Source: an uncultured Oleiphilus sp.
Lineage (GTDB): Bacteria > Pseudomonadota > Gammaproteobacteria > Pseudomonadales > Oleiphilaceae
Direction of reading: 5' to 3'
Assembly (NCBI GenBank): GCA_913020245.1
Contig: CAJWAD010000007.1
Span: forward strand, 1-64,000
DNA: 64,000 bases
Below the pieces are notes generated by a model that searched no databases, was not told the origin of the DNA, and saw only the letters and a program-made list of their open reading frames with translations. How positions within the stretch are numbered: position 1 is the first letter of the stretch; every line of letters starts with the position of its first letter. Positions 31,127 to 41,295 of this stretch are shown here, in pieces. Made by a program: the position numbers and the translations under genes.

Positions 31127-31588
31127 TTAGCTTTCGGAGTAGATTAAACCGACAGTCATGTCTTGACGGTCAGCGGTTTCTCGGACCTCTCGTTTTGCCA
31201 TCAGGTCTTGCAAGGTAATACCATTTAAAAACGAATGTATCTGCGCACTTAAGTCAGACCAAAGATGATGCGTTAGGCACTTTTCACCTTGTTGACAATT
31301 ACCCTGTTCTTGGCATTTGGTTGAGTCTATCGATTCGTCGACCGCATCGACAATTGCGGCAATAGAAACTAGGCGGCCTTGCTCAGCCAAGGTATAACCA
31401 CCGCCCGGGCCCCTTATACTGTCGACAAGCGCGCGTCGCCTGAGCTTTGAGAATAACTGTTCAAGGTAAGAGAGCGAAATGCCTTGACGATCCGAAATAT
31501 CGGCTAATGCGACAGCGCCCTGCTCACAATGTAAAGCAAGGTCCAGCATTGCGGTAACCGCGTATCGTCCTTTAGTTGTTAATCGCAT
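31127..31588 (-). CDS. iscR: Fe-S cluster-sensing regulator IscR
   Basis: Rrf2-family repressor/activator that senses the cellular Fe-S state through a [2Fe-2S] cluster. The 153-residue protein has the winged-helix start [18 protein letters not shown]. Its cluster ligands are intact: three Cys spaced C-x5-C-x5-C ([13 protein letters not shown]), then LTHH, giving the unusual His ligand as in E. coli. A strong type-1 IscR site overlaps its own promoter, so cluster-dependent autoregulation is likely. It begins the short iscR-iscS operon. Confidence 0.97.
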   Translation of the reverse strand: MRLTTKGRYAVTAMLDLALHCEQGAVALADISDRQGISLSYLEQLFSKLRRRALVDSIRGPGGGYTLAEQGRLVSIAAIVDAVDESIDSTKCQEQGNCQQGEKCLTHHLWSDLSAQIHSFLNGITLQDLMAKREVRETADRQDMTVGLIYSES

Positions 31589-31654
31589 GGCTAAATACTA
31601 TTGATAATTCGATGTCGACAGTTGGCAAGCGTGCCATTTACAAAACTACCCGAA

Positions 31655-31683
31655 ATTATCTAGTACCTGAGTATTTTAATCAA
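31655..31683 (-). promoter_or_regulatory. Sigma-70 promoter of iscRS
   Basis: On the minus strand, TTGATT (31678-31683), a 17-base spacer and GATAAT (31655-31660) form a strong promoter about 67-95 bases before the iscR start. The -35 box and most of the spacer lie within the IscR site. Confidence 0.75.
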
Positions 31684-31687
31684 CTAT
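31663..31687 (-). promoter_or_regulatory. Type-1 IscR operator
   Basis: Read on the minus strand, this 25-base element begins ATAGTTGATT and ends CTCAGGTAC. By hand alignment it fits the type-1 consensus ATASYYGACT-RWWWY-AGTCRRSTAT at 22 of 25 positions. It overlaps the -35 box and spacer of the iscR promoter, the classic arrangement for repression by cluster-loaded IscR. Confidence 0.8.
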
Positions 31688-31716
31688 CCGCATTTTGGGT
31701 AACTAAGCCTGTCGTC

Positions 31717-32490
31717 TCAGTTTGCCTCTTTGAAACAGTCTAGGTCTTTGTCATCAAGGCTCGGCACATCCTCTTTTTGATAAGAGGCATCCAACTTTCG
31801 AAGTTCTTTACACATTGAATTCATACGTTCATCAACCAGATGCATATGATCAAGCATACTGCGTATAGAGCGTGCGACCGGATCTGGCATTTCCTCGCTC
31901 AAACCGTAGGCATCGAAACCAAAGCTTTCTTCAATCTTTCTGCGTTTTGATTCGTCCACATCTACTTTTGTTTCAACCGCCTTCAATACGATTTGTCCGG
32001 GAATACCCACCACCGTTGCGCCAGCGGGGACTTCTTTCGTCACCACAGCGTTCGACCCGATTTTCGCGTTTTCTCCGACGTTAAACGGCCCGAGTACTTT
32101 TGCACCCGCGCCAATCACGACGCCATTGCCAAGAGATGGATGCCGCTTGCCCTTATTCCAACTCGTGCCACCCAATGTTACGCCCTGGTAAAGTGTCACG
32201 TCATCGGCTATTACTGCGGTTTCACCAATCACGACACCCATACCATGATCGATAAAAAAACGGCGGCCAATTTTCGCACCGGGATGAATCTCGATACCGG
32301 TTAACCAGCGACTCACCGATGAAATTGTGCGACCCAGCCAAAAAAAACCACCTCGCCAGCATTTGTTTGCCAAACGATGCATCCACAGTGCATGTAAGCC
32401 CGGATAATTCGTTAATACTTCAAATGTATTGCGTGCCGCAGGGTCGCGACGAAAAACACTTTGAATATCTTCTTTAACACCTTCGAACAT
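31717..32490 (-). CDS. cysE: Serine O-acetyltransferase CysE
   Basis: CysE makes O-acetylserine from serine and acetyl-CoA, the committed step of cysteine synthesis. The 257-residue protein has an N-terminal helical domain (about 1-75) and a left-handed beta-helix of hexapeptide repeats (about 75-175), including the catalytic region [13 protein letters not shown] and [17 protein letters not shown] charged C-terminal tail (about 195-257) completes it. It lies six bases after trmJ, so trmJ-cysE are co-transcribed, upstream of iscR. Making cysteine beside IscS, which consumes it, is functionally coherent. Confidence 0.96.
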   Translation of the reverse strand: MFEGVKEDIQSVFRRDPAARNTFEVLTNYPGLHALWMHRLANKCWRGGFFWLGRTISSVSRWLTGIEIHPGAKIGRRFFIDHGMGVVIGETAVIADDVTLYQGVTLGGTSWNKGKRHPSLGNGVVIGAGAKVLGPFNVGENAKIGSNAVVTKEVPAGATVVGIPGQIVLKAVETKVDVDESKRRKIEESFGFDAYGLSEEMPDPVARSIRSMLDHMHLVDERMNSMCKELRKLDASYQKEDVPSLDDKDLDCFKEAN

Positions 32491-32496
32491 GTGGCT

Positions 32497-33336
32497 TTAT
32501 TTTCCTATTTGATTGAGTGTCGCTTTAAGTATACCGCGCAAAATATTCACTTCCATCTTATCCAAGGCTGCACGTTGATAAAGCCTTCTCAGTCGTGGCA
32601 TCAACATACCGGGTTTTGCTGGATTGAGAAATCCAAGTTTAATTGCAGTCGCTTCAGTATGTTGCAACAGCCCCTCGACTTCTCCCACACTGGCAAGCTC
32701 ACCTTCCCACTCTTCAGCACCCGCACACTCTGTGCCGGACAACAAATCACTCTCTTCTTCTAACAACGCAGCCATACGCAACTCGTAGGCAATTACCTGA
32801 ACAGCCATTGCTAAGTTAAGTGAGGCGTATTCTGGGTTCGCAGGAATATTCACGTGATAATTACAACGCTGGAGTTCTTCGTTGGTCAAACCACTGGCCT
32901 CCTGACCGAACACCAAGGCAACTTTTCGCACAGGCTCTGCGAGCTGCTCTGTCCCGTTAACAACCAACGCTGACTGTGATGCAATCAACGATAATACCTT
33001 TGTCGCGCATTCTCGTGGATTAAACAGCGGCCAAGCCAAACTCCTCGACCGAGCGCTTGCGCCCACCACGAAGTGACAATCATTGATCGCCTCATCCATA
33101 GACCCAAAGACCTCGGCCGAATTCAAAATATTCTCAGCCCCAGAGGATCGGCGGGTTGCCTCATCACTCGGAAAGTTTTTAGGCTCGACGAGACGCAGTT
33201 TGCAAAGACCCATATTTTTCATCGCGCGCGCGACGGCGCCAATATTTCCTGAATGGGATGTTTTTATCAATACAACGGTAACCGAAACAGACAAAGCATT
33301 AATAAAGCTAATCGACATATCCTCAGTAGTTTTCAA
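32497..33336 (-). CDS. trmJ: tRNA (cytidine/uridine-2'-O-)-methyltransferase TrmJ
   Basis: SPOUT-family enzyme that 2'-O-methylates position 32 in the anticodon loop of several tRNAs. The 279-residue protein has the conserved start SVTVVLIKTSHSGNIGAVARAMKNMG. The SPOUT knot motifs ALVFGQEASGLTNEEL and NIPANPEYASLNLAMAVQVIAYE lie near residues 136-185. The helical C-terminal extension (about 200-279) is somewhat longer than in E. coli (246). It is divergent from suhB, the usual arrangement. Confidence 0.95.
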   Translation of the reverse strand: MKTTEDMSISFINALSVSVTVVLIKTSHSGNIGAVARAMKNMGLCKLRLVEPKNFPSDEATRRSSGAENILNSAEVFGSMDEAINDCHFVVGASARSRSLAWPLFNPRECATKVLSLIASQSALVVNGTEQLAEPVRKVALVFGQEASGLTNEELQRCNYHVNIPANPEYASLNLAMAVQVIAYELRMAALLEEESDLLSGTECAGAEEWEGELASVGEVEGLLQHTEATAIKLGFLNPAKPGMLMPRLRRLYQRAALDKMEVNILRGILKATLNQIGK

Positions 33337-33533
33337 AAAACCGTCGTAACAGTTTCATATTCCGACACCAAATTCTCTTACAAAGCCAAGATGAAGGCTA
33401 GACATTTTAATTTTTCCTGAATGCGCCGACCAGAACAGATGCTCTAAAAAAAACGCATCGATAATAAATTCAAGGAGACAAAACCATATCCATCTAACCA
33501 AACTCATCTTTTTAATGATTTAACGTTTATTTT

Positions 33534-33542
33534 TGCTATGAT
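33534..33542 (+). promoter_or_regulatory. Extended -10 promoter element for suhB
   Basis: TGC-TATGAT forms an extended -10 box about 32 bases before the ATG chosen for suhB. No good -35 box was found. The transcript would start about 20-25 bases before the start codon, which also argues against the longer in-frame start at 33538. Confidence 0.45.
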
Positions 33543-33573
33543 GCGCGCGTATGAAACCCTGAGAGAGAAAACT

Positions 33574-34374
33574 ATGCTACCTGTTATGAACATTGTCTTG
33601 AGAGCTGCGCGTCAGGCAAATGAATATATTGTCCTTACCGTTGATAAACACGAGCATAGTGTGGCCGATAATGATGCAAGTCAGCGCTTAGTCACGCACC
33701 TAGAATCAATCATTTTTGGTAATGTTATGGATGCGATTAAAAAAGGTTATCCAGAACACTATATCGCAGAGCCTGGCGAAATCGCACCCAACGATAAGGA
33801 CGACTGCTGGGAAATTGTTGGTTTTGATAAGCCAGCGCATGTCGTACGTAAATTGCCTGGCACAACCTATGCGATTATCCATCGAAGCAAGGACTTAATC
33901 TCCAATGCAATTGTGGTAAATCCGTTCACAGGCGAGGAATTCACGGCAACGCGCGGTCGTGGGGCGACACTCAATGCAAGACGAATGCGCACAAATAGCT
34001 GTAAGGCGTTAACCGAAGCTTATATTGCAACCGATGTACTCAATCTGATTGGTCAACACCCACAAAACCCATATTTCACTGAATTAACAAGCGCGCTTGC
34101 TAAAGATTGCGCAGAACTGCGAATAAATTCCAATAATACACTTAATCTAGCAATGGTTGCGTCAGGCCAAGTGGATGCGGCAATCTTGTGTGAAGCGGAG
34201 CCAGATAAGTTGAAAGCCGCGTTACTAATGTGTCAAGAGTCAGGTGTGTTAACCGGCAAATTGGACGGGGGTATGCTTGGCAAAAATCAAAGTACACTTA
34301 TTGCGGCTAACTCGAAACTTTTTAAGATTCTTGTGCAGCGTTATGGGACCTACGCGCCAAAGCTTGCCGAATAA
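33574..34374 (+). CDS. suhB: SuhB-like inositol-monophosphatase family protein, catalytically degenerate
   Basis: The start is placed at ATG 33574, behind GAGAGAG with six bases of spacing. It gives MLPVMNIVLRAARQANEYI, which aligns with the E. coli SuhB start, and 266 residues (E. coli 267). An in-frame ATG at 33538 overlaps the -10 box. The fold is kept (FTATRGRGATLN, TLNLAMVASGQVDAAI). But the phosphatase metal motif DPLDGTTN is replaced by VGFDKPAH, the IxEESGE segment is shortened to IAEPGE, and WDFAAG reads PDKLKA. Enzyme activity is therefore doubtful. SuhB is also a Nus factor for rRNA antitermination, a role reported not to need catalysis. Divergent from trmJ as usual. Confidence 0.88.
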   Translation: MLPVMNIVLRAARQANEYIVLTVDKHEHSVADNDASQRLVTHLESIIFGNVMDAIKKGYPEHYIAEPGEIAPNDKDDCWEIVGFDKPAHVVRKLPGTTYAIIHRSKDLISNAIVVNPFTGEEFTATRGRGATLNARRMRTNSCKALTEAYIATDVLNLIGQHPQNPYFTELTSALAKDCAELRINSNNTLNLAMVASGQVDAAILCEAEPDKLKAALLMCQESGVLTGKLDGGMLGKNQSTLIAANSKLFKILVQRYGTYAPKLAE

Positions 34375-34401
34375 ACAAGGACTTGGTTTAAAACTAGTCA
34401 T

Positions 34402-34429
34402 AAAAAAAGCAGCTTTCGCTGCTTTTTTT
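34402..34429. terminator. Bidirectional intrinsic terminator between suhB and secF
   Basis: The stem AGCAGC-TTTC-GCTGCT is flanked by A-rich and T-rich tracts (seven A before, seven T after), allowing termination from both convergent genes. It lies 28 bases after the suhB stop and 23 bases before the secF stop. Confidence 0.9.
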
Positions 34430-34451
34430 ATGACCGAAACTCGCGTTTCGC

Positions 34452-35405
34452 TCACTCGGTAGGCGATTGCTGCTCAAGTTTCCGAATATCTTCTTCGCTC
34501 GGGCCCTCATCCATTTCACCCTCTTTTTCCACAGGCGCCATAAGGTCTTCCTTCGTGATACCCATCGTAAGCAGTACATTACTTGCAACGTAAATAGATG
34601 AATAGGTTCCAACCACGACGCCAATCAATAATGCTTTAGCAAAACCGTTGATCATCTCCCCACCGACCAAATACAGTGCGAGCAACACCAAGATAGTTGT
34701 TAATGAGGTGACCAATGTACGAGAGAGAGTCTGCGTTAATGAAATATTAATCACCTCCTCTGCCTCTGCCTTCCGAATTTTACGGAAGTTTTCTCGGATA
34801 CGGTCAGACACGACAATGGTATCGTTCAGTGAGTAACCTATCACAGCAAGCAGGGCCGCGAGCACAGTCAAATCAAAGTCCCACCCCACAATCGAAAAGA
34901 TACCAATGACAATAATCACATCATGGACCAGCGCGGCCACCGCACCCACCGAGAACTTAAGTTGGAACCGTAGCGCAACGTATAACATAACCAAAGCGAG
35001 CGCTAACAAAAGGCCCAATCCGCCCTGCTCTCGCAGCTCCTCGCCGACTTGCGACCCAACAAACTCGGCTCGCTTTAACTCAAGCTCATCACCACTAGCT
35101 TTCAAAGTGTTCAACACTTCTAAGCCAACCTTATCATTGAAGCCTTGAGATAAACGCACAAGCACTGACGTATCTGCGCCAAAATTTTGCACCACAAGTT
35201 TTTCATACCCTGCAGACATTAATTGACCACGAACTTCTTCAATATTAGGCGCTTGCGTATATTCAAGCTCTACTAGGGTGCCGCCCGTAAAATCTAGACC
35301 CAGCTGTAAACCTTTAAACGCCAACGATGCGATACAGCAAACTAACAAGATAATAGAAACCGCCGCCGCAACCCGACGCTTTCCCATAAAATTAATGGTA
35401 TTCAT
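34452..35405 (-). CDS. secF: Protein-export membrane protein SecF
   Basis: SecF works with SecD to drive late steps of protein export using the proton gradient. The 317-residue protein has six membrane helices. The first is followed by the P1-like start LQLGLDFTGGTLVELEY. The family motif is VIGYSLNDTIVVSDRIREN near residues 190-210. A short acidic C-terminal tail ends the protein. Length matches E. coli (323). It follows secD by 17 bases. Confidence 0.97.
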   Translation of the reverse strand: MNTINFMGKRRVAAAVSIILLVCCIASLAFKGLQLGLDFTGGTLVELEYTQAPNIEEVRGQLMSAGYEKLVVQNFGADTSVLVRLSQGFNDKVGLEVLNTLKASGDELELKRAEFVGSQVGEELREQGGLGLLLALALVMLYVALRFQLKFSVGAVAALVHDVIIVIGIFSIVGWDFDLTVLAALLAVIGYSLNDTIVVSDRIRENFRKIRKAEAEEVINISLTQTLSRTLVTSLTTILVLLALYLVGGEMINGFAKALLIGVVVGTYSSIYVASNVLLTMGITKEDLMAPVEKEGEMDEGPSEEDIRKLEQQSPTE

Positions 35406-35422
35406 AGTTATGTGCTCCGCGC

Positions 35423-37279
35423 CTAACCGATGGATAATTTAGAAACTTTTCGCGAACCATAGATAAGGTTCGTTAAAGATCGACTCAAAATAATCGCGGT
35501 AAATAGCGACGTTAAAATACCCAATGACAAGGTAATAGCAAAACCTTTTACTGGCCCCGTACCCACGGCAAATAGAATAACCGCCGCAATTAAAGTGGTA
35601 ATGTTTGCATCGACAATCGCAACAAAGGCGCGCCCATAGCCTGCATTAATGGCCTGTTGTGGCGATAAGCCGTTCTTCAATTCTTCACGAATTCGTTCAA
35701 AAATCAAAACATTCGCATCAACCGCCATGCCAACCGTTAATACGATACCAGCGATCCCCGGCAGAGTCAGTGTCGCGGAAATCATCGACATCAGTGCACA
35801 TAGAAGAATTACGTTAACGGCCAACGCAATATTCGCAATGATGCCAAATACACGATAATAGACGAGCATAAATAACAGCACTAACACGAAGCCGATTTGT
35901 ACAGATAACAAGCCGGCATCAATATTTTGTTGCCCTAAACTTGGACCAACGGTGCGCTCCTCGACGAAATAAATCGGTGCGGCTAACGAGCCGGCGCGCA
36001 ATAAAAGGGCTAGTTCAGCCGCTTCAGTAGATGAATCTAATCCCGTAATTCGAAAAGCGTTACCAAAAGCGCTCTGAATAGTTGCAAGATTGATCACTTG
36101 CCGAACTTCGCGATTCTTACGTTCGATAATCTCTTCGCCGTTTACCTTTCGGCGTTTCGTTTCTGTGCGTTGCTCAATAAATAAAACACCCATACGGCGC
36201 TTAATGGAATGCTTGGTGACATCCAGCATCATCTTACCGCCTGCACCATCGAGGCTAATGTTAACTTGTGCGGCGCCGTTCTCATCAAATCCGGCATTGG
36301 CATTAGACACATTACTGCCCGTAACAATAATATCTTTTTCAAGCAGTACGGTGCGCCCTGGTGCGTTTTTAAACTCAAACTTTTGTGATTTAGAACTCGG
36401 TGCATCAGGTTTCGCTTCTAAACGAAATTCTAAGTTTGCCGTCTTACCAATAATACGTTTCGCCGTTGCAGTGTCCTGTACACCCGGCAACTCAACCACA
36501 ATGCGATCACGTCCCTGTCGCTGAACTAGGGGCTCGGCAACACCTAACTCGTTAACACGATTTCTTAAGGTGATTAAGTTTTGTTGAACTGCATAATCTT
36601 CAATTTCTTTTACGCTTTGTTCCGAAAGGCGAAGTTCGAGGTAAAAATCGCCCTCATCTTCGACTTCGGCGCGGGCAAACTCTTTATAGCTATCGAAAGC
36701 AAGCGACACTGCTTTTTCGCGTTCTTCTTCTTTTTTAAACTTAATTTTAAGGCCATCCAGCCCGAGTCGCTCAAACGCACGATAACGAATTCTTTCGGAC
36801 CGCATTTCGTTTTTCAATTCGCTCTCGTACACTTTTAAACGCTGATCAAGTGCTTTTTCCATATCGACTTGAAGTAAAAAGTGAACGCCGCCACGCAAAT
36901 CAAGCCCTAATTTCATCGGACCAGCCCCAATCGATCTTAGCCAATCGGGGGTGGTTGCGGCCATGTTCAGAGCCGCGATGTAGTCATCACCTAGATTATC
37001 TCGAAGTGTTGATTTAGCCGTCAGCTGCTCTTCATTGGAGCTGAGCCGAACCAAAACGAATTTGTCTTGCAACTCTAAAGACTTAGGTGTGATGCCTACC
37101 GAGTTTAACTGTGATTCTACTTTATCGAGTAGGGCTTGATCGGGAAGAATAGTGCTTTGCGTGCCGGTCACCTGAATTGCGTAATCATCAGGATATAGAT
37201 TCGGCGCGGCATAAAGAAAACCAACCACAAGTGCCACTAAGATTAACACGCTTTTCCATACGGGCGTTTTATTGAGCAT
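35423..37279 (-). CDS. secD: Protein-export membrane protein SecD
   Basis: SecD is the larger partner of SecF in the Sec-associated proton-driven export complex. The 618-residue protein has an N-terminal membrane helix (about 9-27), a large periplasmic P1 domain and five C-terminal helices. The P1 domain begins near LGLDLRGGVHFLLQVD. The transmembrane motif TVGMAVDANVLIFERIREEL contains the conserved Asp needed for proton flow. Length equals E. coli (615). It is in the conserved tgt-yajC-secD-secF order. Confidence 0.97.
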   Translation of the reverse strand: MLNKTPVWKSVLILVALVVGFLYAAPNLYPDDYAIQVTGTQSTILPDQALLDKVESQLNSVGITPKSLELQDKFVLVRLSSNEEQLTAKSTLRDNLGDDYIAALNMAATTPDWLRSIGAGPMKLGLDLRGGVHFLLQVDMEKALDQRLKVYESELKNEMRSERIRYRAFERLGLDGLKIKFKKEEEREKAVSLAFDSYKEFARAEVEDEGDFYLELRLSEQSVKEIEDYAVQQNLITLRNRVNELGVAEPLVQRQGRDRIVVELPGVQDTATAKRIIGKTANLEFRLEAKPDAPSSKSQKFEFKNAPGRTVLLEKDIIVTGSNVSNANAGFDENGAAQVNISLDGAGGKMMLDVTKHSIKRRMGVLFIEQRTETKRRKVNGEEIIERKNREVRQVINLATIQSAFGNAFRITGLDSSTEAAELALLLRAGSLAAPIYFVEERTVGPSLGQQNIDAGLLSVQIGFVLVLLFMLVYYRVFGIIANIALAVNVILLCALMSMISATLTLPGIAGIVLTVGMAVDANVLIFERIREELKNGLSPQQAINAGYGRAFVAIVDANITTLIAAVILFAVGTGPVKGFAITLSLGILTSLFTAIILSRSLTNLIYGSRKVSKLSIG

Positions 37280-37369
37280 GTGAGCTCCTACTTTTAATTA
37301 TAAGTTGTATTGTTTCACATGCATTGAAACTAAGTTGTCTAGAACTATTACTGCACGTCTAACAAATAT

Positions 37370-37408
37370 TGCGTCGCTAAAACTGAAGTCAAACGACGCA
37401 TTCTTCAG
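37370..37408. repeat. Overlapping inverted repeats in the yajC-secD spacer
   Basis: TGCGTCG (37370-37376) pairs with CGACGCA (37394-37400), while CTGAAG (37383-37388) pairs with CTTCAG (37403-37408). The two stems interlock, so they are mutually exclusive or form a pseudoknot. They sit about 90-130 bases before the secD start in a 153-base spacer that carries no gene. A regulatory leader is possible. Confidence 0.35.
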
Positions 37409-37432
37409 CATACTGTTACGAGCTTGAAGTGA

Positions 37433-37813
37433 TTAAATACCTTTCAACGTACCTTTTGGTAACGCTGACGCAATGGCGACTTTCTGTATTTTTAATTCAA
37501 CGCCTTCCGATACTTCAACGACCACGAAGTCTTCGTTTACTTTGGTGACCTTGCCAGCAATGCCGCCATTCGTTAATACTTCATCCCCTTTACTTAAGCT
37601 GCCTACCAAGTTTTTGTGTTCTTTGGCACGCTTCGATTGTGGACGCCACATTAAAAAGTAAAAAATTAATATAAAGCCACCAAAAAACACCAGTTGCATC
37701 ACCGCACTTGGCCCTTCAGGCTGCACTGCCCCTTCTGCTAGAGCGATGTTACTGCATAGCATAACAACCAACGCCGTGAGTGTTGCACGTAGTGATTTCA
37801 TCATCAATTTCAA
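37433..37813 (-). CDS. yajC: Preprotein translocase accessory protein YajC
   Basis: YajC is a small inner-membrane protein associated with SecDF. The start is placed at TTG 37813, seven bases behind GAGGA, giving 126 residues; ATG codons at 37804 and 37801 are alternatives, and starts further upstream have no support. The sequence has an N-terminal hydrophobic segment (about 12-25, ending in SNIALAEG). A membrane helix (about 42-60) ends in the signature FYFLMWRPQSKR, and a soluble domain with GDEVLTNGGIAGKV follows. It lies between tgt and secD. Confidence 0.93.
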   Translation of the reverse strand: MKLMMKSLRATLTALVVMLCSNIALAEGAVQPEGPSAVMQLVFFGGFILIFYFLMWRPQSKRAKEHKNLVGSLSKGDEVLTNGGIAGKVTKVNEDFVVVEVSEGVELKIQKVAIASALPKGTLKGI

Positions 37814-37903
37814 AACAATATCCTCAAAAATACTCTTATTTATTAAACATTTAATTTGTTTATATAGAATCAACATTAATATTAATGTTGATGAGTGGCC
37901 GAT

Positions 37904-39055
<1,152 letters not shown>

Positions 39056-39107
39056 CTAAAAAGTGCTCACGTGAACGATAAAAGTTAAGAATAAAGCGTA
39101 AACATCA

Positions 39108-40148
39108 TCAGGCTCGCGCGGCAGGGTCTGCATGCAAAAACATGGCATCTCCATAACTAAAGAAGCGATACTCTTCTTTAATTGCTTCTTGATAAGCACG
39201 CTTGATATTTTCTTGCCCACAAAATGCTGAGACCAGCATTAATAATGTACTTTGCGGTAGATGAAAATTCGTGATCAATGCATCAACGGTTTTGAAGTAA
39301 TAACCCGGATATATGAAGATGTTAGTATCACCAGAGAAGGCTTCTAATCTGCCTGGCTCACTGGCCGCTTCTAAGCTCCGCATACTTGTCGTACCGACCG
39401 CGATTATCCGTCCGCCACGGGCTTTTGTCGCCTCAATGATGGCCACCGTCTCAGGGGGGACATCAATCCATTCGCTATGCATAACATGCTCTTCAACGGT
39501 ATCGACTTTTACCGGCTGAAACGTGCCAGCCCCAACATGCAGCGTCACGTAAGCATGCTCTACACCCTTTTCAGCCAACGCAGCAAGCATGGCTTCATCA
39601 AAATGCAGACCAGCGGTCGGTGCAGCCGCCGCACCCAGATTTTTTGCATACACGGTTTGATAACGCTCATCGTCTAAGGCTTCGTCTTCGCGATCAATAT
39701 ACGGTGGCAGGGGCATGTGTCCGTGCGCCTGCAAAAGACTAAACACTTCGGTATGCTCTCCAGTTCTCAGTTCAAAGAGCGCGCCTTGGCGTCCAATCAC
39801 CTCGAGCTTGTCGCCAGAATCAACGATAATGGTGGTGCCCGGTTTGGGCGAGCGTGATGCGCGCAAATGCGCGAGAAAGTTTCGGTCATCAAGTTTTCTT
39901 TCAAATAATATCTCGACCTTACCGCCAGACTCCTTTGCGCCAAACAATCGAGCTGGTATGACCCGCGTGTTGTTAAACACTAACAAGTCACCCGGTGACA
40001 CAATGTCTAACACATCCGTAAAGCCTCTATGACGGATATCACCGCTCCCTCCCACCATCTCCAGCAAACGACTCGCCGTACGTTGTGTCTTCGGGTATTT
40101 CGCTATCAGTTTATTTGGCAGCTCAAAGTCAAATTCAGATACGTTCAT
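39108..40148 (-). CDS. queA: S-adenosylmethionine:tRNA ribosyltransferase-isomerase QueA
   Basis: QueA builds epoxyqueuosine by moving the ribosyl part of SAM onto preQ1 in tRNA, the step after Tgt. The 346-residue protein has the family start [14 protein letters not shown]. It also has [14 protein letters not shown], the [14 protein letters not shown] signature, [10 protein letters not shown] and [17 protein letters not shown]. Length is near E. coli (356). It lies between aroC (two bases away) and tgt, forming aroC-queA-tgt on the minus strand. Confidence 0.97.
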   Translation of the reverse strand: MNVSEFDFELPNKLIAKYPKTQRTASRLLEMVGGSGDIRHRGFTDVLDIVSPGDLLVFNNTRVIPARLFGAKESGGKVEILFERKLDDRNFLAHLRASRSPKPGTTIIVDSGDKLEVIGRQGALFELRTGEHTEVFSLLQAHGHMPLPPYIDREDEALDDERYQTVYAKNLGAAAAPTAGLHFDEAMLAALAEKGVEHAYVTLHVGAGTFQPVKVDTVEEHVMHSEWIDVPPETVAIIEATKARGGRIIAVGTTSMRSLEAASEPGRLEAFSGDTNIFIYPGYYFKTVDALITNFHLPQSTLLMLVSAFCGQENIKRAYQEAIKEEYRFFSYGDAMFLHADPAARA

Positions 40149-40150
40149 GA

Positions 40151-41272
40151 CTAACTCGCGGAAGACTCCGAGGAATCAGTGGTGGCAGGAATAACCGGCG
40201 TTGCGCATTGAACCTCTGCATTTTGCGCACGATGGCGCATAAGATGGTCAAGCAATACAATCGCTAACATTGCCTCAGCAATGGGCGTTGCCCGAATGCC
40301 TACGCACGGGTCATGCCGGCCATGTGTGACCACATCTATTGCATTACCTGCCGTATCAATACTTTTACCCGGCAAACGGATGCTCGAGGTCGGTTTAAGT
40401 GCAATATGTGCAATGATATCTTGCCCTGTCGATATACCACCTAAGACGCCTCCTGCATTATTGCTTAAAAAGCCTTCTGGGGTCATTTCATCCCGATGTT
40501 CGGTTCCCTTCTGCTCGACACTGGCAAAGCCAGCGCCAATTTCTATACCTTTAACCGCATTAATGCTCATTAACGCGTGAGCGATCTCAGCATCTAACCG
40601 ATCAAAAATAGGCTCGCCGAGCCCCGGTGAAACGCCTGAAGCGACAATAGAAATTTTCGCTCCAATTGAGTTCCCTTCTTTGTTTAATTTCTGCATATAG
40701 GCTTCCATTAATGGAATTTTATCTGCATCGGGACAAAAAAATGGATTTTCTTCGACGATGTTCATGTCGACATTTTCAATTTTGATAGGGCCAAGTTGCG
40801 ATAAGTAACCCCGAACTTCGACGCCAAATAAAGACTTAAGATATTTTTTTGCGACCGCACCAGCGGCCACGCGCATGGCGGTTTCTCGCGCAGACGAGCG
40901 ACCACCCCCGCGATAATCGCGAAATCCGAATTTTTGATTGTAAACATAATCCGCATGCGCTGGACGGAAGGTATCGACAATATTTGAATAGTCTTTAGAG
41001 CGCTGATCAGTATTCTCAATTAACAAGCCAATCGATGTACCAGTCGTTTTACCCTCAAAAACACCCGATAAAATCTTCACCTCATCCGCCTCTTTACGCT
41101 GCGTTGTATAGCGGGAGGTACCGGGTTTTCGCCGATCTAAATCATGCTGTAAATCCGCTTCACATAACTCAATTCCCGGTGGGCAACCGTCAATAATGCA
41201 GCCAAGCGCCTTACCATGACTCTCGCCAAATGTGGTGATCGTAAACAATTTACCAAAACTATTACCGGACAT
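40151..41272 (-). CDS. aroC: Chorismate synthase AroC
   Basis: AroC converts EPSP to chorismate with reduced FMN, the last step of the shikimate pathway that starts with the DAHP synthase at 15.4 kb. The 373-residue protein has all three family signatures: [19 protein letters not shown] near the N terminus, [21 protein letters not shown] (split around 117-137) and [17 protein letters not shown] near 327-343. Length compares with 361 in E. coli. It lies 23 bases after prmB, the usual prmB-aroC pair. Confidence 0.97.
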   Translation of the reverse strand: MSGNSFGKLFTITTFGESHGKALGCIIDGCPPGIELCEADLQHDLDRRKPGTSRYTTQRKEADEVKILSGVFEGKTTGTSIGLLIENTDQRSKDYSNIVDTFRPAHADYVYNQKFGFRDYRGGGRSSARETAMRVAAGAVAKKYLKSLFGVEVRGYLSQLGPIKIENVDMNIVEENPFFCPDADKIPLMEAYMQKLNKEGNSIGAKISIVASGVSPGLGEPIFDRLDAEIAHALMSINAVKGIEIGAGFASVEQKGTEHRDEMTPEGFLSNNAGGVLGGISTGQDIIAHIALKPTSSIRLPGKSIDTAGNAIDVVTHGRHDPCVGIRATPIAEAMLAIVLLDHLMRHRAQNAEVQCATPVIPATTDSSESSAS

Positions 41273-41295
41273 GTCTTAATCCTACCTCGCACTCG

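Noticed and set aside
34249-34624. Small open frames around the suhB-secF junction
   Set aside because: They read through the terminator hairpin and the ends of the two real genes; they are shadows.
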